Below, in pieces: positions 51,294 through 59,598 of a DNA stretch of 64,000 bases. Every line of letters starts with the position of its first letter. Positions within the stretch are counted from its first letter, which is position 1. The position numbers were made by a program, and so were the translations under genes. The notes below the pieces were generated by a model. It was not told the DNA's origin and ran no database searches. It was given only the letters and a program-made list of their open reading frames with translations. The DNA is from 9FT-COMBO-48-23 sp964400675 (GTDB lineage: Bacteria > Chloroflexota > Dehalococcoidia > GIF9 > UBA5629). Where the stretch lies: positions 62,001-126,000 of the forward strand of contig CAYNVO010000009.1 in the NCBI GenBank assembly GCA_964400675.1, in the 5' to 3' direction.

Positions 51294-51872
51294 ATGGAAC
51301 TTATGGAAGCCATAAAAGGACGCCGAAGCATCAGGAAATATCGAGCCGACCCTGTCCCGGAGGAAGCTCTTCAAACCGTTCTTGAAGCGGCAAGATGGGC
51401 TCCATCCTGGTCTAATACCCAGTGCTGGAGGCTAATTGTAGTACGAGATAACGAGACGAAGTCGAAGCTGGCTGATACGCTGAAAGGTATCAAGGCCGGC
51501 AGGACCAATCCGGCGGACGAAGCCGTAAGAACCGCTCCCATTGTCATAGCCGCCTGTGCTGAACTAGGGATTACCGGATATTCCCGGGACGAAAACGGGG
51601 AGAATAAGCTGGCAACCGACAAGGGCGAGGTGTGGTATATGTTCGATGTGGCTCTGGCAATGCAGAATATATCTCTGGCTGCACATTCCCTGGGGCTGGG
51701 CACGGTTCATACCGGCTTGTTCGACGCCGCTGCCGCCGCCAGGATCCTGGGCTTACCTGACAATATTGTCGTTGTTGAGCTACTGCCTTTGGGCTGGCCG
51801 GATGAGGAACCGGCACCCCGCCCCCGAAAGGAAATCAACGAGTTCGTGTTATTCGAAAAGTATAAGAGGTAA
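51294..51872 (+). CDS. Nitroreductase family protein
   Basis: 192 residues, ribosome binding site GGGAGAAG. FMN-binding AIKGRRSIRKYRADPVPEE (about 5-23), 'EAARWAPSWSNTQCWRLIVV' (about 32-51) and the C-terminal LPLGWPDEEPAPRPRKEINE are the family marks. It reduces nitro groups, quinones or similar acceptors with NAD(P)H. Three bases separate it from the rhomboid gene. Confidence 0.92.
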   Translation: MELMEAIKGRRSIRKYRADPVPEEALQTVLEAARWAPSWSNTQCWRLIVVRDNETKSKLADTLKGIKAGRTNPADEAVRTAPIVIAACAELGITGYSRDENGENKLATDKGEVWYMFDVALAMQNISLAAHSLGLGTVHTGLFDAAAAARILGLPDNIVVVELLPLGWPDEEPAPRPRKEINEFVLFEKYKR

Positions 51873-51875
51873 ATA

Positions 51876-52463
51876 ATGAGTCGCGGTTACCGAAACGACA
51901 ATATAGTGCCGGTACTGGCAATAATAGTCATCTGCTTCCTGGTATATATAACCACCGAAGCAGCTAGGATGATGGGGCACAACCTGGTACCGCTGCTCGG
52001 GCTGAGCACTGCGTACTTCCTGGCGCAGCCCTGGACAATCGTGACCAACCTGTTTGTCCACGGCGGCATCTGGCATCTGGTATTCAACATGCTGACCTTA
52101 TACTTTTTCGGCACTTTCTTAATCAGGCTCATCGGGATTCGCGACTTTCTAATCATATACTTCGGCGGCGGAATACTGGGCAATATATTCTTTATGCTAC
52201 TGGGGCCATCTTATGTCATAGTTATCGGTGCTTCCGGCGCCATCTTTGCCCTAGGTGGTGCGCTCGCCGTGCTGACGCCGAAGCTGCGAGTGTACATCTT
52301 TCCCATACCGGCTCCAATGCCTCTGTGGGTGGCAGTGCTGATAAGTTTTGTCATACTGTCTTTTATGCCCGGCATTGCCTGGCAGGGACATCTCGGCGGC
52401 CTGGTTTTCGGTCTTATAGCCGGTCTTGTCTTGCGTAGACGGATACATACCCCGTTATCTTAG
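51876..52463 (+). CDS. Rhomboid-family intramembrane serine protease
   Basis: 195 residues, six hydrophobic helices. FVHGGIWHLVFNMLTLYFFG (about residues 55-74) is the L1/helix-2 region with the His-Asn motif, 'VIVIGASGAIFALGGALA' holds the catalytic Ser in GASG (about 117-120), and WQGHLGGLVFGLIAGL the catalytic His (about 172). All catalytic residues are present. It cleaves membrane-helix substrates. The start overlaps nothing; the ribosome binding site AAGAGGTAAATA is good. Confidence 0.93.
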   Translation: MSRGYRNDNIVPVLAIIVICFLVYITTEAARMMGHNLVPLLGLSTAYFLAQPWTIVTNLFVHGGIWHLVFNMLTLYFFGTFLIRLIGIRDFLIIYFGGGILGNIFFMLLGPSYVIVIGASGAIFALGGALAVLTPKLRVYIFPIPAPMPLWVAVLISFVILSFMPGIAWQGHLGGLVFGLIAGLVLRRRIHTPLS

Positions 52464-52478
52464 TTTGCCCGCAATACC

Positions 52479-53231
52479 ATGCGAAGTCGGCATTTCAACA
52501 AAGCAGGCTTACACCGCTTCCTCTCTTCGCTGGAAGACTCGACCGAAGATGTTGTAAATCTGTATATAACCCCCGCCTCTTTCCCGGACTACGCCGATGC
52601 GCTGTCCTTAGGGGCAAAGTACGGCACCCATGCCCTTGAGATTAAGGAGGCAGTCAATACCAAGGCGGTAATCAGCAACGCCGAGAAATACGGCACCGGT
52701 GCCGCCGTATTCTGGAACGGGCTGGGCAACAATCATATCGTCCTGCCGCCTTTCCCCATCGCCGAGAACAAGGTCTCCACTGGAAAGCTTGATGTCTCCA
52801 TGCTCCGTGAAGTCCTGAAGCAGAAATATGTCATTGCTGTCGTCCTGGTAACCTGGGGCTGGTATGCTTTGGGCGTGTTCGACGCCGCCAATCTGGTGGC
52901 ATCTAAGACAGGCACCGGACATATACACAAAAAACACAAGAAAGGCGGCAGAAGCCAGAAGAGATTTGCCCGCAGGACCGAGGAGCAGAAAAAAGATTTC
53001 CTGCGCCGGGTCAGCAACCGGATTGAGGAGAGGTTCGAGAGCTTCGCCCCTGACCATATCTTTTTCGGCGGCAACAGGTTGATTTTAAAGCCGCTGATAC
53101 AGGAGTCCGGCTACCTGCGGGCAAAAGCCGGCAAAATATCGCCGCGAGTTCTTGATGTAAGGTACGCCGATAGGGAAGCCCTGGCAGGCAGCCTGGCAGA
53201 AATAACCAGGTCACTCGTTTTCAGCTTCTAA
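52479..53231 (+). CDS. Vms1/ANKZF1-like (VLRF1) release-factor-type protein
   Basis: 250 residues. It resembles the VLRF1/eRF1-like domain: an N-terminal strand-helix part from SRHFNKAGLHRFLSSLE, 'LGVFDAANLVASKTGTGHIH' (about 130-149) and the loop HKKHKKGGRSQKRFARRTEE (about 149-168), whose Gly-Gly-x-x-Gln resembles the catalytic GxxQ loop used to free stalled nascent chains. The C-terminal part has FFGGNRLILKPLIQESGYL. Predicted to release or cleave peptidyl-tRNA on stalled ribosomes. The link to family is by motif only. Confidence 0.7.
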   Translation: MRSRHFNKAGLHRFLSSLEDSTEDVVNLYITPASFPDYADALSLGAKYGTHALEIKEAVNTKAVISNAEKYGTGAAVFWNGLGNNHIVLPPFPIAENKVSTGKLDVSMLREVLKQKYVIAVVLVTWGWYALGVFDAANLVASKTGTGHIHKKHKKGGRSQKRFARRTEEQKKDFLRRVSNRIEERFESFAPDHIFFGGNRLILKPLIQESGYLRAKAGKISPRVLDVRYADREALAGSLAEITRSLVFSF

Positions 53232-53234
53232 AGA

Positions 53235-53690
53235 ATGACCCCCATTGTCATTCTGAGCACAGCGAAGAATCTCATGTTGTCCCTGACACCACCAAGATCC
53301 TTCGTCGCTTTGCTCCTCAGGATGACAATTAATAACTTGTCATTCTGAGCGAAGCGAAGAATCTCTCCCCGTGTCCCCTCGAGCGAGATTCTTCAGTCGC
53401 TCTGCTCCTTCAGAATGACACGTAAATGGAGCGGGGCCGCCACGTCGTCCTTCCAGGGAAGTACTCCTCAGGATGACAGTTAGAAATATGTCATTCTGAG
53501 CCCTTCGCCCTGTCATTCTGAGCGAAGCGAAGAATCTAAGTCCTGTTTGTATCCTGAGTCAGATCCTTCGTCGCTTTGCTCCTCAGGATGACAATTAAAA
53601 ACTTGTCATTCTGAGCGAAGCGAAGAATCTCTCCCTATCCCTCTTCCATTCCTTCGACTACGCTCAGGATGGGTGGCAATTCTCGGCTAA
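53235..53690. repeat. Largest CATTCTGAG-type repeat cluster
   Basis: About 520 bases between genes, holding nine or more copies: GTCATTCTGAGCGAAGCGAA (three near-identical), AGATCCTTCGTCGCTTTGCT (three), and CTCAGGATGACA. Spacing varies between 25 and 80 bases. No gene in the stretch. Confidence 0.88.
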
Positions 53691-53749
53691 ACTGTATAGA
53701 ATATTACAAGCCATTATCACCAGACCGTTAATTTCAGGAGGGTAAAATC

Positions 53750-55120
53750 ATGAAGACTAAATTATTCGGCGTACTTGCGGTCCTCATACTGGTCGGGATG
53801 TTATTCCCATCATGTACACCCGGCGAGGTCAAGGTGCCAATGCCGGCTGATATTAACCCCATCATTTTCGTTCACGGCTTTGCCGGTTCATCAGCCCAGT
53901 TCGAGTCGCAGGCTATGCGCTTCACCAGCAACGGCTACCCTGCCAGCTATATAACAGCCTACGAATACGATTCCTCCCCCGGTCTCTCCACCGATTTTCC
54001 ACCGGAGAGTGTTCTTGCCGGCATTGACCAGCATATCGCCGCCGTTATCAAGGACACCGGCACCGATAAGGTTGACATGGTCGGACATTCCCTGGGCACA
54101 AAGGTGATGCAGTCATACCTGAGAAGCTCGCCGGAGCGCGCCGCCAGGGTTGCCCACTACGTGAGTATAGATGGCTTTCCCAGCGCCGACCTTCCCGGTG
54201 GAGTGCCCACACTGGCTCTGTGGGCGGGACGGAGACCACCCACATTCCCCCCTGGGGGCGAAGTGGGAGGGGGAACGAATGTCACTTTCCCCGACGTGAC
54301 TCATGTGGAATGCGCCACCTGCCCTGAGGCATTTGTGGAAATGTACAAATTCCTTGCTGGCGAGGAACCGGCAACAGACAAGATTGTAGCTGAGCCTTCA
54401 GGCAAAATTCAGCTTGCCGGAAGAGCGGTCATTTTCCCACAAAATGTAGGGGTGGAAGAGCCGGACGCCGCTCTAGAGATATGGGAAATCGATGGCAAAA
54501 CCGGTGCCAGGACCGGCAGCCAGCCACAGGCAACCTATACTCTGGCTGGAACGGGAGCCTGGGGACCCTTCGAGGCAAAACGCGGCGCAAACTATGAATT
54601 TGCCCTGGTTCGTGAAGCCTTTATTACTCACTACTACTTTCAGCCTTTTATGAGAAGCGATTATTTTATTCGCTTGAACACGGAGATACCCGGCCAGGGG
54701 CTCAGCAGCCACGCCGATAGAAGTGACGGTCACAGCAACCTGCTGATTACCAGGAACAAGGAGCTCTGGGGCGACCAGGGCGCCGACAGCGACATTCTTG
54801 AAGTCAACGGCACCAACGTGGTTACCGACGCCATATGCCCGCTGAACCATCTGGTAATCGCCATATTTGTTAATGATAATGGTGCTGACGGTGAAACCGA
54901 CCTTACCAAACCGATACCTTACTTCTTCTCGGCGATTCCGGTTTTCATAACCGGGGGCGACCTGAACATCCCTGCGGCTGACCCGCCGGATGGTACCATA
55001 TCCCTGGTGCTTACACCACGAGGCGGCGGTGGCAAGACACAGGTGATAAACATGCCAAGCTGGGTATCCTCAGAGCATAGAATCTCGGTCCAATTCGACG
55101 ACTTCCTCCAGGCTGAATAA
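53750..55120 (+). CDS. Lipoprotein lipase/esterase-like alpha/beta hydrolase
   Basis: 456 residues; ATG after AGGAGGG. Signal KLFGVLAVLILVGMLFPSC, with a cysteine at a plausible lipidation site. The hydrolase domain has NPIIFVHGFAGSSAQFE (oxyanion region, about 36-52) and the nucleophile elbow DMVGHSLGTKVMQ (Ser about residue 113). TLALWAGRRPPTFPP and a later His (TVECA region: TFPDVTHVECATC) complete a triad. The C-terminal half, from EPSGKIQLAGRAVIFPQN, is a beta-rich carboxypeptidase-like part. Extracellular ester hydrolysis is likely. Confidence 0.82.
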   Translation: MKTKLFGVLAVLILVGMLFPSCTPGEVKVPMPADINPIIFVHGFAGSSAQFESQAMRFTSNGYPASYITAYEYDSSPGLSTDFPPESVLAGIDQHIAAVIKDTGTDKVDMVGHSLGTKVMQSYLRSSPERAARVAHYVSIDGFPSADLPGGVPTLALWAGRRPPTFPPGGEVGGGTNVTFPDVTHVECATCPEAFVEMYKFLAGEEPATDKIVAEPSGKIQLAGRAVIFPQNVGVEEPDAALEIWEIDGKTGARTGSQPQATYTLAGTGAWGPFEAKRGANYEFALVREAFITHYYFQPFMRSDYFIRLNTEIPGQGLSSHADRSDGHSNLLITRNKELWGDQGADSDILEVNGTNVVTDAICPLNHLVIAIFVNDNGADGETDLTKPIPYFFSAIPVFITGGDLNIPAADPPDGTISLVLTPRGGGGKTQVINMPSWVSSEHRISVQFDDFLQAE

Positions 55121-55125
55121 TTAAG

Positions 55126-55821
55126 ATGAAGACTCTAGGAATCATTGGCGGTATCGGGCCGGAATCAACCATCGAGTACTACCGCCAGATTATTGCCGCA
55201 TACCGCCAGCGAAAGCAGGACGGAAGCTATCCCCAAATCATAATCAACAGCATCGACATGAAAAAGATGCTGGACTTGATTGAGGCGAACGAACTGGCAA
55301 GGCTAACGGACTATCTGCTGGGGGAAGTGCAGAAGCTGGCTAAGGCAGGAGCCGATTTAGGGTTGCTGGCATCCAATTCGCCGCACATTGTATTCGATGA
55401 GCTTTCTCGCCAGTCGCCGATTCCGCTGCTGAGCATTGTGGAGGCTGCCTGCGAAGCCACTAAAAAGCTGGGGCTGAAACGAGCTGGCTTGCTTGGCACC
55501 CGCTTTTCCATGCAGGGACAGTACTATCCGGATGTATTTTCCAGGGAGGGGATTACCCTGATAACGCCCCGGGCGGAGGAACAGGTCTACATACATGACA
55601 GGTACATGAATGAACTGGTCAACGGGATTATACTCCCTGAAACACGTGAGCGATTGCTGGCGATAGTCGATAGACTGAAAGCGCAGGAAGGCATTGAAGG
55701 CTTGATTCTGGGTGGCACGGAACTGCCGCTGATTTTGACAGAGGAATCATACAGCGGCATACCAGTTTTAGATACCACCAGGATTCACGTGGAGCGCGCC
55801 GTGGCTCAAATGCTGTCGTAG
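55126..55821 (+). CDS. Aspartate/glutamate racemase-family protein without the catalytic cysteines
   Basis: 231 residues, five bases after the lipase stop. Fold markers are KTLGIIGGIGPESTIEYY (2-19), GLLASNSPHIVFDELSRQ (about 79-96) and LILGGTELPLILTEESY (about 185-201). In active racemases the corresponding sites are a Cys (or Thr) before NTxH and GCTE; here they read Ser (ASNSPH) and Gly (GGTE). Both acid-base cysteines are therefore missing. It may be a lyase-like or binding protein, or use Ser-based chemistry. Confidence 0.78.
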   Translation: MKTLGIIGGIGPESTIEYYRQIIAAYRQRKQDGSYPQIIINSIDMKKMLDLIEANELARLTDYLLGEVQKLAKAGADLGLLASNSPHIVFDELSRQSPIPLLSIVEAACEATKKLGLKRAGLLGTRFSMQGQYYPDVFSREGITLITPRAEEQVYIHDRYMNELVNGIILPETRERLLAIVDRLKAQEGIEGLILGGTELPLILTEESYSGIPVLDTTRIHVERAVAQMLS

Positions 55822-55857
55822 CTGTCTCCCCGTTAAATGGCACAGTGGCGAGGCAAT

Positions 55858-56610
55858 TTACCACTGGTTCATATCTTGAAATTCTTGTTCCGGATTGCTC
55901 CTGGCACCCAGGCGCAAACCTTGCGCCATGCCGACGGCTACCTCGTACTCGTTGTCCTCCAACGCCTTTATAGTTGCCCTGGCGACTTCCGCCGCTGGTA
56001 TTCCTCTATCCTCCTGCCCCCGTTCTCCTCTCGCCCCCTTATCTAACTCCGTATCCACCATAGGTGGAATTATCTCAAATACTTTTACAGAAGTGCCTCT
56101 CAACTGATGCCTGAGTGACAGGCTGAACGAGTGAATTGCAGCTTTAGTGGCGCAATAAACCGGCATTGCGGCTATAGGTATGAAAGCTAAGCCGGAAGAG
56201 ACATTAACTATGGCTGCCTCCTTATGTTTTGAAAGCAACGGAACAAAATACCCGGACAGGTGGACACTGGCTTTCAGGTTGATTTCAATTTCATCTTCGC
56301 CATTAAATAAATCGCCAGTACCTTTCTTAAAGTCAATCATTCTCTGAATTCCGGCGTTATTTATCAATATATTGGTTTTGCTGAAATTGGAGCTTACCCA
56401 GTCGAATAACGATTTGCGCTCTTTCTCCTGTGACAAATCACATACTCTGGTATGTATACGTGGCAGTTTATCCCTGGCTTCTTTTAACCTGCTCTCCCTT
56501 CTGCCGCAAATAATCACCTCGTTACCAGCCATGACAAAGGCTTCAGCAAGCGAGAAACCGATGCCTGTTGCTCCACCGGTGATCAGAATCGTATTGCCTT
56601 CAGTTTTCAT
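55858..56610 (-). CDS. Short-chain dehydrogenase/reductase (DltE-like)
   Basis: 250 residues. Cofactor loop ITGGATGIGFSL (about 10-21), NNAG (about 85-88), catalytic Ser in VNVSSGLAFIP and YxxxK in PVYCATKAA (about 150-158). The arrangement is that of the classical SDR. The substrate is unknown. The closest shape among known groups is the DltE-like set, judged from the 'IPPMVDTELDKGARGE' end. Convergent with the racemase-like gene. Confidence 0.9.
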   Translation of the reverse strand: MKTEGNTILITGGATGIGFSLAEAFVMAGNEVIICGRRESRLKEARDKLPRIHTRVCDLSQEKERKSLFDWVSSNFSKTNILINNAGIQRMIDFKKGTGDLFNGEDEIEINLKASVHLSGYFVPLLSKHKEAAIVNVSSGLAFIPIAAMPVYCATKAAIHSFSLSLRHQLRGTSVKVFEIIPPMVDTELDKGARGERGQEDRGIPAAEVARATIKALEDNEYEVAVGMAQGLRLGARSNPEQEFQDMNQW

Positions 56611-56639
56611 TATTTACCTCGGTTTAGAGAGAAGCTGTG

Positions 56640-57089
56640 CTAATCCCGGTCCACCTGCAAAAGCTCGAAGGTTGCCTTCTCGTCCGGAAGGCGGACTGCG
56701 TCCGTGCCCACTATCTCGAAGATAATTACCTCACCCACCAGCCAGGTTTTTACGCCGGGACGCAGGCAGCCGGTGAGCGTCTGCCCCGACCTGCCCAGTG
56801 CGGCGTGCATATGCAGCGTTGGCTTGCCCTTTTTATCGGGAGCGATTATGCCCACGCCGACCACCTCGTGCACACCGTCCACGGGCAGCAGCATCGACTC
56901 GGGCGGCATCTCGTCCGAGCGTCTCGGACCCACGACCACCTGACCGTCGCCGATGCCGCCAATCAGGACAACCTGCCCTGCCGAAATTTTCTTCTCTGCG
57001 GCAAAGCTCTCTATGCAGGCAGGGATAATATCTCCGTCTTCAAGCCGGATTACAAACACCCGTCCCAGTTTACCTTCAGATGACTTCAT
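56640..57089 (-). CDS. PPC/DUF296-domain protein
   Basis: 149 residues. The PPC fold seen in plant AT-hook proteins and stand-alone bacterial proteins: GRVFVIRLEDGDIIPACIES, 'LIGGIGDGQVVVGPRR' and LHMHAALGRSGQTLTGCLRP, with the HxH metal-binding pair (about residues 93-95). No AT-hook is present, so DNA binding is not assured. It lies 12 bases upstream of the aldo-keto reductase stop, probably within the same operon. Confidence 0.85.
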   Translation of the reverse strand: MKSSEGKLGRVFVIRLEDGDIIPACIESFAAEKKISAGQVVLIGGIGDGQVVVGPRRSDEMPPESMLLPVDGVHEVVGVGIIAPDKKGKPTLHMHAALGRSGQTLTGCLRPGVKTWLVGEVIIFEIVGTDAVRLPDEKATFELLQVDRD

Positions 57090-57101
57090 GGCAAGCCTCC
57101 T

Positions 57102-58148
57102 TCACGCTGATGGCTCCGTCTTTTGATACTTACTCTTATCTTTCTGATACTGTTCGACATGCTCAGCAATCATATCTATAATGGGAAGATGATAGGGGCA
57201 TTTTTCCTCGCATTCACCGCACTCGACGCACTCAGCTGCCCTTTCCATAACTGCACTCCAGATACCCGAGACCAGGTGTTCCGGCGGCAGGCGCCGGGCT
57301 AAGCTGGGATATATCATGACAGTGGATATGGCTATACCGGTCTGGCAGGGTTGACAGTAGTCGCAGCGATGACAGAACCTGGTGCCGAGCTCCTCTTTCA
57401 GTTTTTGCATCTCTTTCACTTCGGCTGCGGTCATTTTATGGGAACCTTCCACTACCTGCATGATTTCCTCTATCTCAGCCACCTTCTCTATGCCGACGAT
57501 TGTTACAATGTCCGGGTACCGGAGGAGATATTTCAAGGCGATTCTGGCGTTTGATATCATCCCTCCAGCTAGAGGCTTCATGACTATAAAGCCGACGTCG
57601 TGCTCTCTAGCCAGTGGCAGCAGCTCCTCGGCGGCTTCGGAGGTAACGAAGTTAAACGGGAACATGATGGTCTCGAAGCGTCCTGATGCCACTGCCTTCT
57701 TAGCCACATCCATCTGGTGTGAAGTGATGCCTATATGCTTTACCAGTCCCATATTTTTGGCCTTCTCCACCACCGAAATCGGGCCGTCGGAGGCAAGAAT
57801 CATGTCCAGCGAGTTAAAGTCGCTGATGCCGTGGAACTGGTACAGGTCTATGTATTCAACATTAAGCCGCTCCAGGCTCAGCTTTAGATGCTTTTCCACA
57901 CCCTCGCGCTTTCGTGAAAGAGACTTTGTGGCTATAACAAGCTCCTGGCGCCGTCCTGCGATAGCCCTGCCGATGCGTTCCTCGCTGGTGGTATAAGCAT
58001 TGGCGGTATCGAGGAAGGTTATGCCCAGGTCCAGGCATTTCTTGACCACAGCCACCGCCTCATCATCGTTGAGCCTTTGAATCGGTATGCCGCCGAAGCC
58101 CAAACGCGACACCAGCATATCGGTTTTGCCCAGTCTTATCTTCTCCAA
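57102..58148 (-). CDS. Aldo-keto reductase with C-terminal ferredoxin motifs
   Basis: 348 residues. NADPH-dependent barrel: RLGKTDMLVSRLGFGGIPIQ, 'DTANAYTTSEERIGRAI' with Tyr, VIATKSLSRKREGV with Lys, and FHGISDF with His supply the tetrad. The C-terminal extension holds CHRCDYCQPC (about 258-267) and CVECGECEEKCPYHLPI (about 311-327), two cysteine clusters for [4Fe-4S]. This fused type is common in anaerobes. It may link electron carriers to carbonyl reduction. Confidence 0.92.
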   Translation of the reverse strand: MEKIRLGKTDMLVSRLGFGGIPIQRLNDDEAVAVVKKCLDLGITFLDTANAYTTSEERIGRAIAGRRQELVIATKSLSRKREGVEKHLKLSLERLNVEYIDLYQFHGISDFNSLDMILASDGPISVVEKAKNMGLVKHIGITSHQMDVAKKAVASGRFETIMFPFNFVTSEAAEELLPLAREHDVGFIVMKPLAGGMISNARIALKYLLRYPDIVTIVGIEKVAEIEEIMQVVEGSHKMTAAEVKEMQKLKEELGTRFCHRCDYCQPCQTGIAISTVMIYPSLARRLPPEHLVSGIWSAVMERAAECVECGECEEKCPYHLPIIDMIAEHVEQYQKDKSKYQKTEPSA

Positions 58149-58181
58149 TTTAACACCTCAAAGTGAAAAACTGCTGCCGGT

Positions 58182-58235
58182 AATTGTACCACTTCCTGAG
58201 GCAAAGCTGCCGGCATTAACTTTGTGACGGAATGT
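58182..58235 (+). repeat. 54-base direct repeat, left copy
   Basis: AATTG(T/C)ACCACTTCCTGAGG and onward to ACTTTGTGACG. It matches 59599-59652 at 51 of 54 positions in the same orientation. The two copies flank the HEPN-MNT pair and the helicase fragment. Confidence 0.9.
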
Positions 58236-58366
58236 GCAGCGCTCGCATATTATTCTACTCCTACTATTGAAGTGAGCTTTCATATAAGGAGAACGACGAA
58301 ATCGTGGCAAGGCTTTATAGGTTGGAAGGTGAAGAACTGGCTGGCATGGCATAGAGAGTACTTGTG

Positions 58367-58396
58367 TTGACTTGAAGATAGTATGCAGTGTAAAAT
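58367..58396 (+). promoter_or_regulatory. Promoter of the MNT-HEPN pair
   Basis: TTGACT (58367-58372), 18-base spacer, TAAAAT (58391-58396). The start is expected near 58403, between the two operator repeats. Confidence 0.6.
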
Positions 58397-58422
58397 ACTG
58401 CAATAGCAGTAAATAATACTGC
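58385..58422 (+). promoter_or_regulatory. Tandem operator GCAGT-N7-ACTGC, two copies
   Basis: GCAGT-N7-ACTGC occurs at 58385-58401 and again at 58406-58422, 21 bases apart (two helical turns), overlapping the -10 box and start point. Fits cooperative autorepression by the winged-helix part of the MNT protein. Confidence 0.7.
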
Positions 58423-58434
58423 AATTATATAAAC

Positions 58435-59010
58435 ATGATGCTAGAAGCTCTTTTGGGGTCAAAGTTAAGGTCAAAAGTGCTGGGATGGCTATTCAGCCAT
58501 CCGGACGAGCGCTATTTTGTCCGACAGCTCACTAATTTGGTGAAGGAAGATTCTACTAATATGAGCCGTGAGCTGGCTCGCCTGGAAAAGGCTGGCATCC
58601 TTGTTTCGACCACGGAAGGGAAGCAGAAGTATTACCAGGTAAACCGGCAAAGCCCTCTTTTCAATGAGCTCCGTGGACTAATTATTAAGACCTCAGGCCT
58701 GGCTGATGGGCTGCGGGAAGTGCTGGCGCCACTGGCTGACCAGATTGCCAGCGCCTTCGTTTATGGAAGCATGGCAAGCGGCGAAGCTAACTCGGCGAGC
58801 GACATCGACCTGATGGTTGTGGGTGATATAGATGAAATGGCGCTTCACAAGGCGATTTCCCAGGCAGAAAACAAGCTGGCCAGGCCAGTCAACTATAGGC
58901 TCATGAGCCAGCGTGAATTCGATGAACGACGAAGTCAAAAAGATGGTTTCCTTGCCCGCGTGCTATCAGGGCAGAAAATTATGATTCTGGGTTCTATCGA
59001 TGAAATATGA
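58435..59010 (+). CDS. Winged-helix/MNT nucleotidyltransferase protein (antitoxin of a HEPN-MNT pair)
   Basis: 191 residues. Residues 1-85 are a winged helix: SKLRSKVLGWLFSHPDERYF, 'DSTNMSRELARLEKAGILVS' and QKYYQVNRQSPLF. Residues about 100-185 form the minimal nucleotidyltransferase domain, with GSMASGEANSASDIDLMVVG (GSx10DxD, catalytic Asp pair). In known HEPN-MNT systems the MNT protein AMPylates or otherwise silences the HEPN RNase. The operator palindromes before the gene fit autoregulation by the N-terminal part. Confidence 0.87.
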   Translation: MMLEALLGSKLRSKVLGWLFSHPDERYFVRQLTNLVKEDSTNMSRELARLEKAGILVSTTEGKQKYYQVNRQSPLFNELRGLIIKTSGLADGLREVLAPLADQIASAFVYGSMASGEANSASDIDLMVVGDIDEMALHKAISQAENKLARPVNYRLMSQREFDERRSQKDGFLARVLSGQKIMILGSIDEI

Positions 59011-59443
59011 TGAACTGCTGAACTCGCGGCGAATCCGCAAGGAAAAGGTTTCACCCGCAGAGGTAGAGCACGCGCTTGACCGCGCCGAGCGTGACTTGCA
59101 AACGGCGCGTACGCTCATAGAGAGTGACCGGGACTGGGGCTTTGCTGTGGCTTACGATGCCGTATTACAGGCTTCGAGAGCTTATATGTTTGCCCGGGGG
59201 TTCCGACCAGCCAGCAGCGAAAGCCACAAGAACACATTTGCCTTTATGCGCCTGGCGCTGGGCAGGAACTATGAAGAGCTTATGACCTACTTCGACCGGA
59301 TGCGTAACAAGCGCCACCAGGCAATTTATGAAATAGCCGGGCTCATCACCGAGACCGAAGCCCACAATATACTGGAAAAGGCAGAGAGCTTTGTTGCCCT
59401 GATTCGTGAAGAGCTGAAGAAGGTGACAGATGCCGACGCATGA
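59000..59443 (+). CDS. HEPN-domain protein (probable RNase toxin)
   Basis: 147 residues, overlapping the MNT gene by 11 bases. Four-helix HEPN fold: ALDRAERDLQTARTLIESD, 'FAVAYDAVLQASRAYMFARG' and the catalytic-type RMRNKRHQAIYE (about residues 99-110), an Rx5H match. The YEIAGLITETEAHNILEKAE end is typical. It likely cleaves RNA when not silenced by its MNT partner. Confidence 0.87.
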   Translation: MKYDELLNSRRIRKEKVSPAEVEHALDRAERDLQTARTLIESDRDWGFAVAYDAVLQASRAYMFARGFRPASSESHKNTFAFMRLALGRNYEELMTYFDRMRNKRHQAIYEIAGLITETEAHNILEKAESFVALIREELKKVTDADA

Positions 59444-59573
59444 CATCACAGGCAACCGGAAAGAGATACTGGTTGACCATGTCAACCACATCATTGGTTC
59501 CACGGAGGCGGCACGTTTCGCCGTCGGCTATTTCTTTCTCTCCGGTCTCACACCAGCATTGCCGGCAGGTTGA
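59430..59573 (+). pseudogene. 5' remnant of a PLD/SNF2-type helicase gene
   Basis: 47 codons, overlapping the HEPN stop. NRKEILVDHVNHIIGSTEAA followed by 'RFAVGYFFLSGL' is the start of large helicases with an N-terminal phospholipase-D-like domain, which often accompany type ISP/IIG enzymes. After SGL the reading frame runs into unrelated codons (TPALPAG) and stops. About 25 bases later the second copy of the 54-base repeat begins, so a deletion or insertion removed the rest of the gene. Confidence 0.7.
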
Positions 59574-59598
59574 AAAGGGTAAATGAACTGCGCCATGC

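Noticed and set aside
53235..53690. Possible CRISPR array
   Set aside because: Repeat units are imperfect, lie in both orientations and have irregular spacing; no cas genes are present.
58181..58240. tRNA-type attachment site as origin of the 54-base repeats
   Set aside because: No tRNA-like cloverleaf and no integrase gene nearby; only the direct repeat itself is supported.
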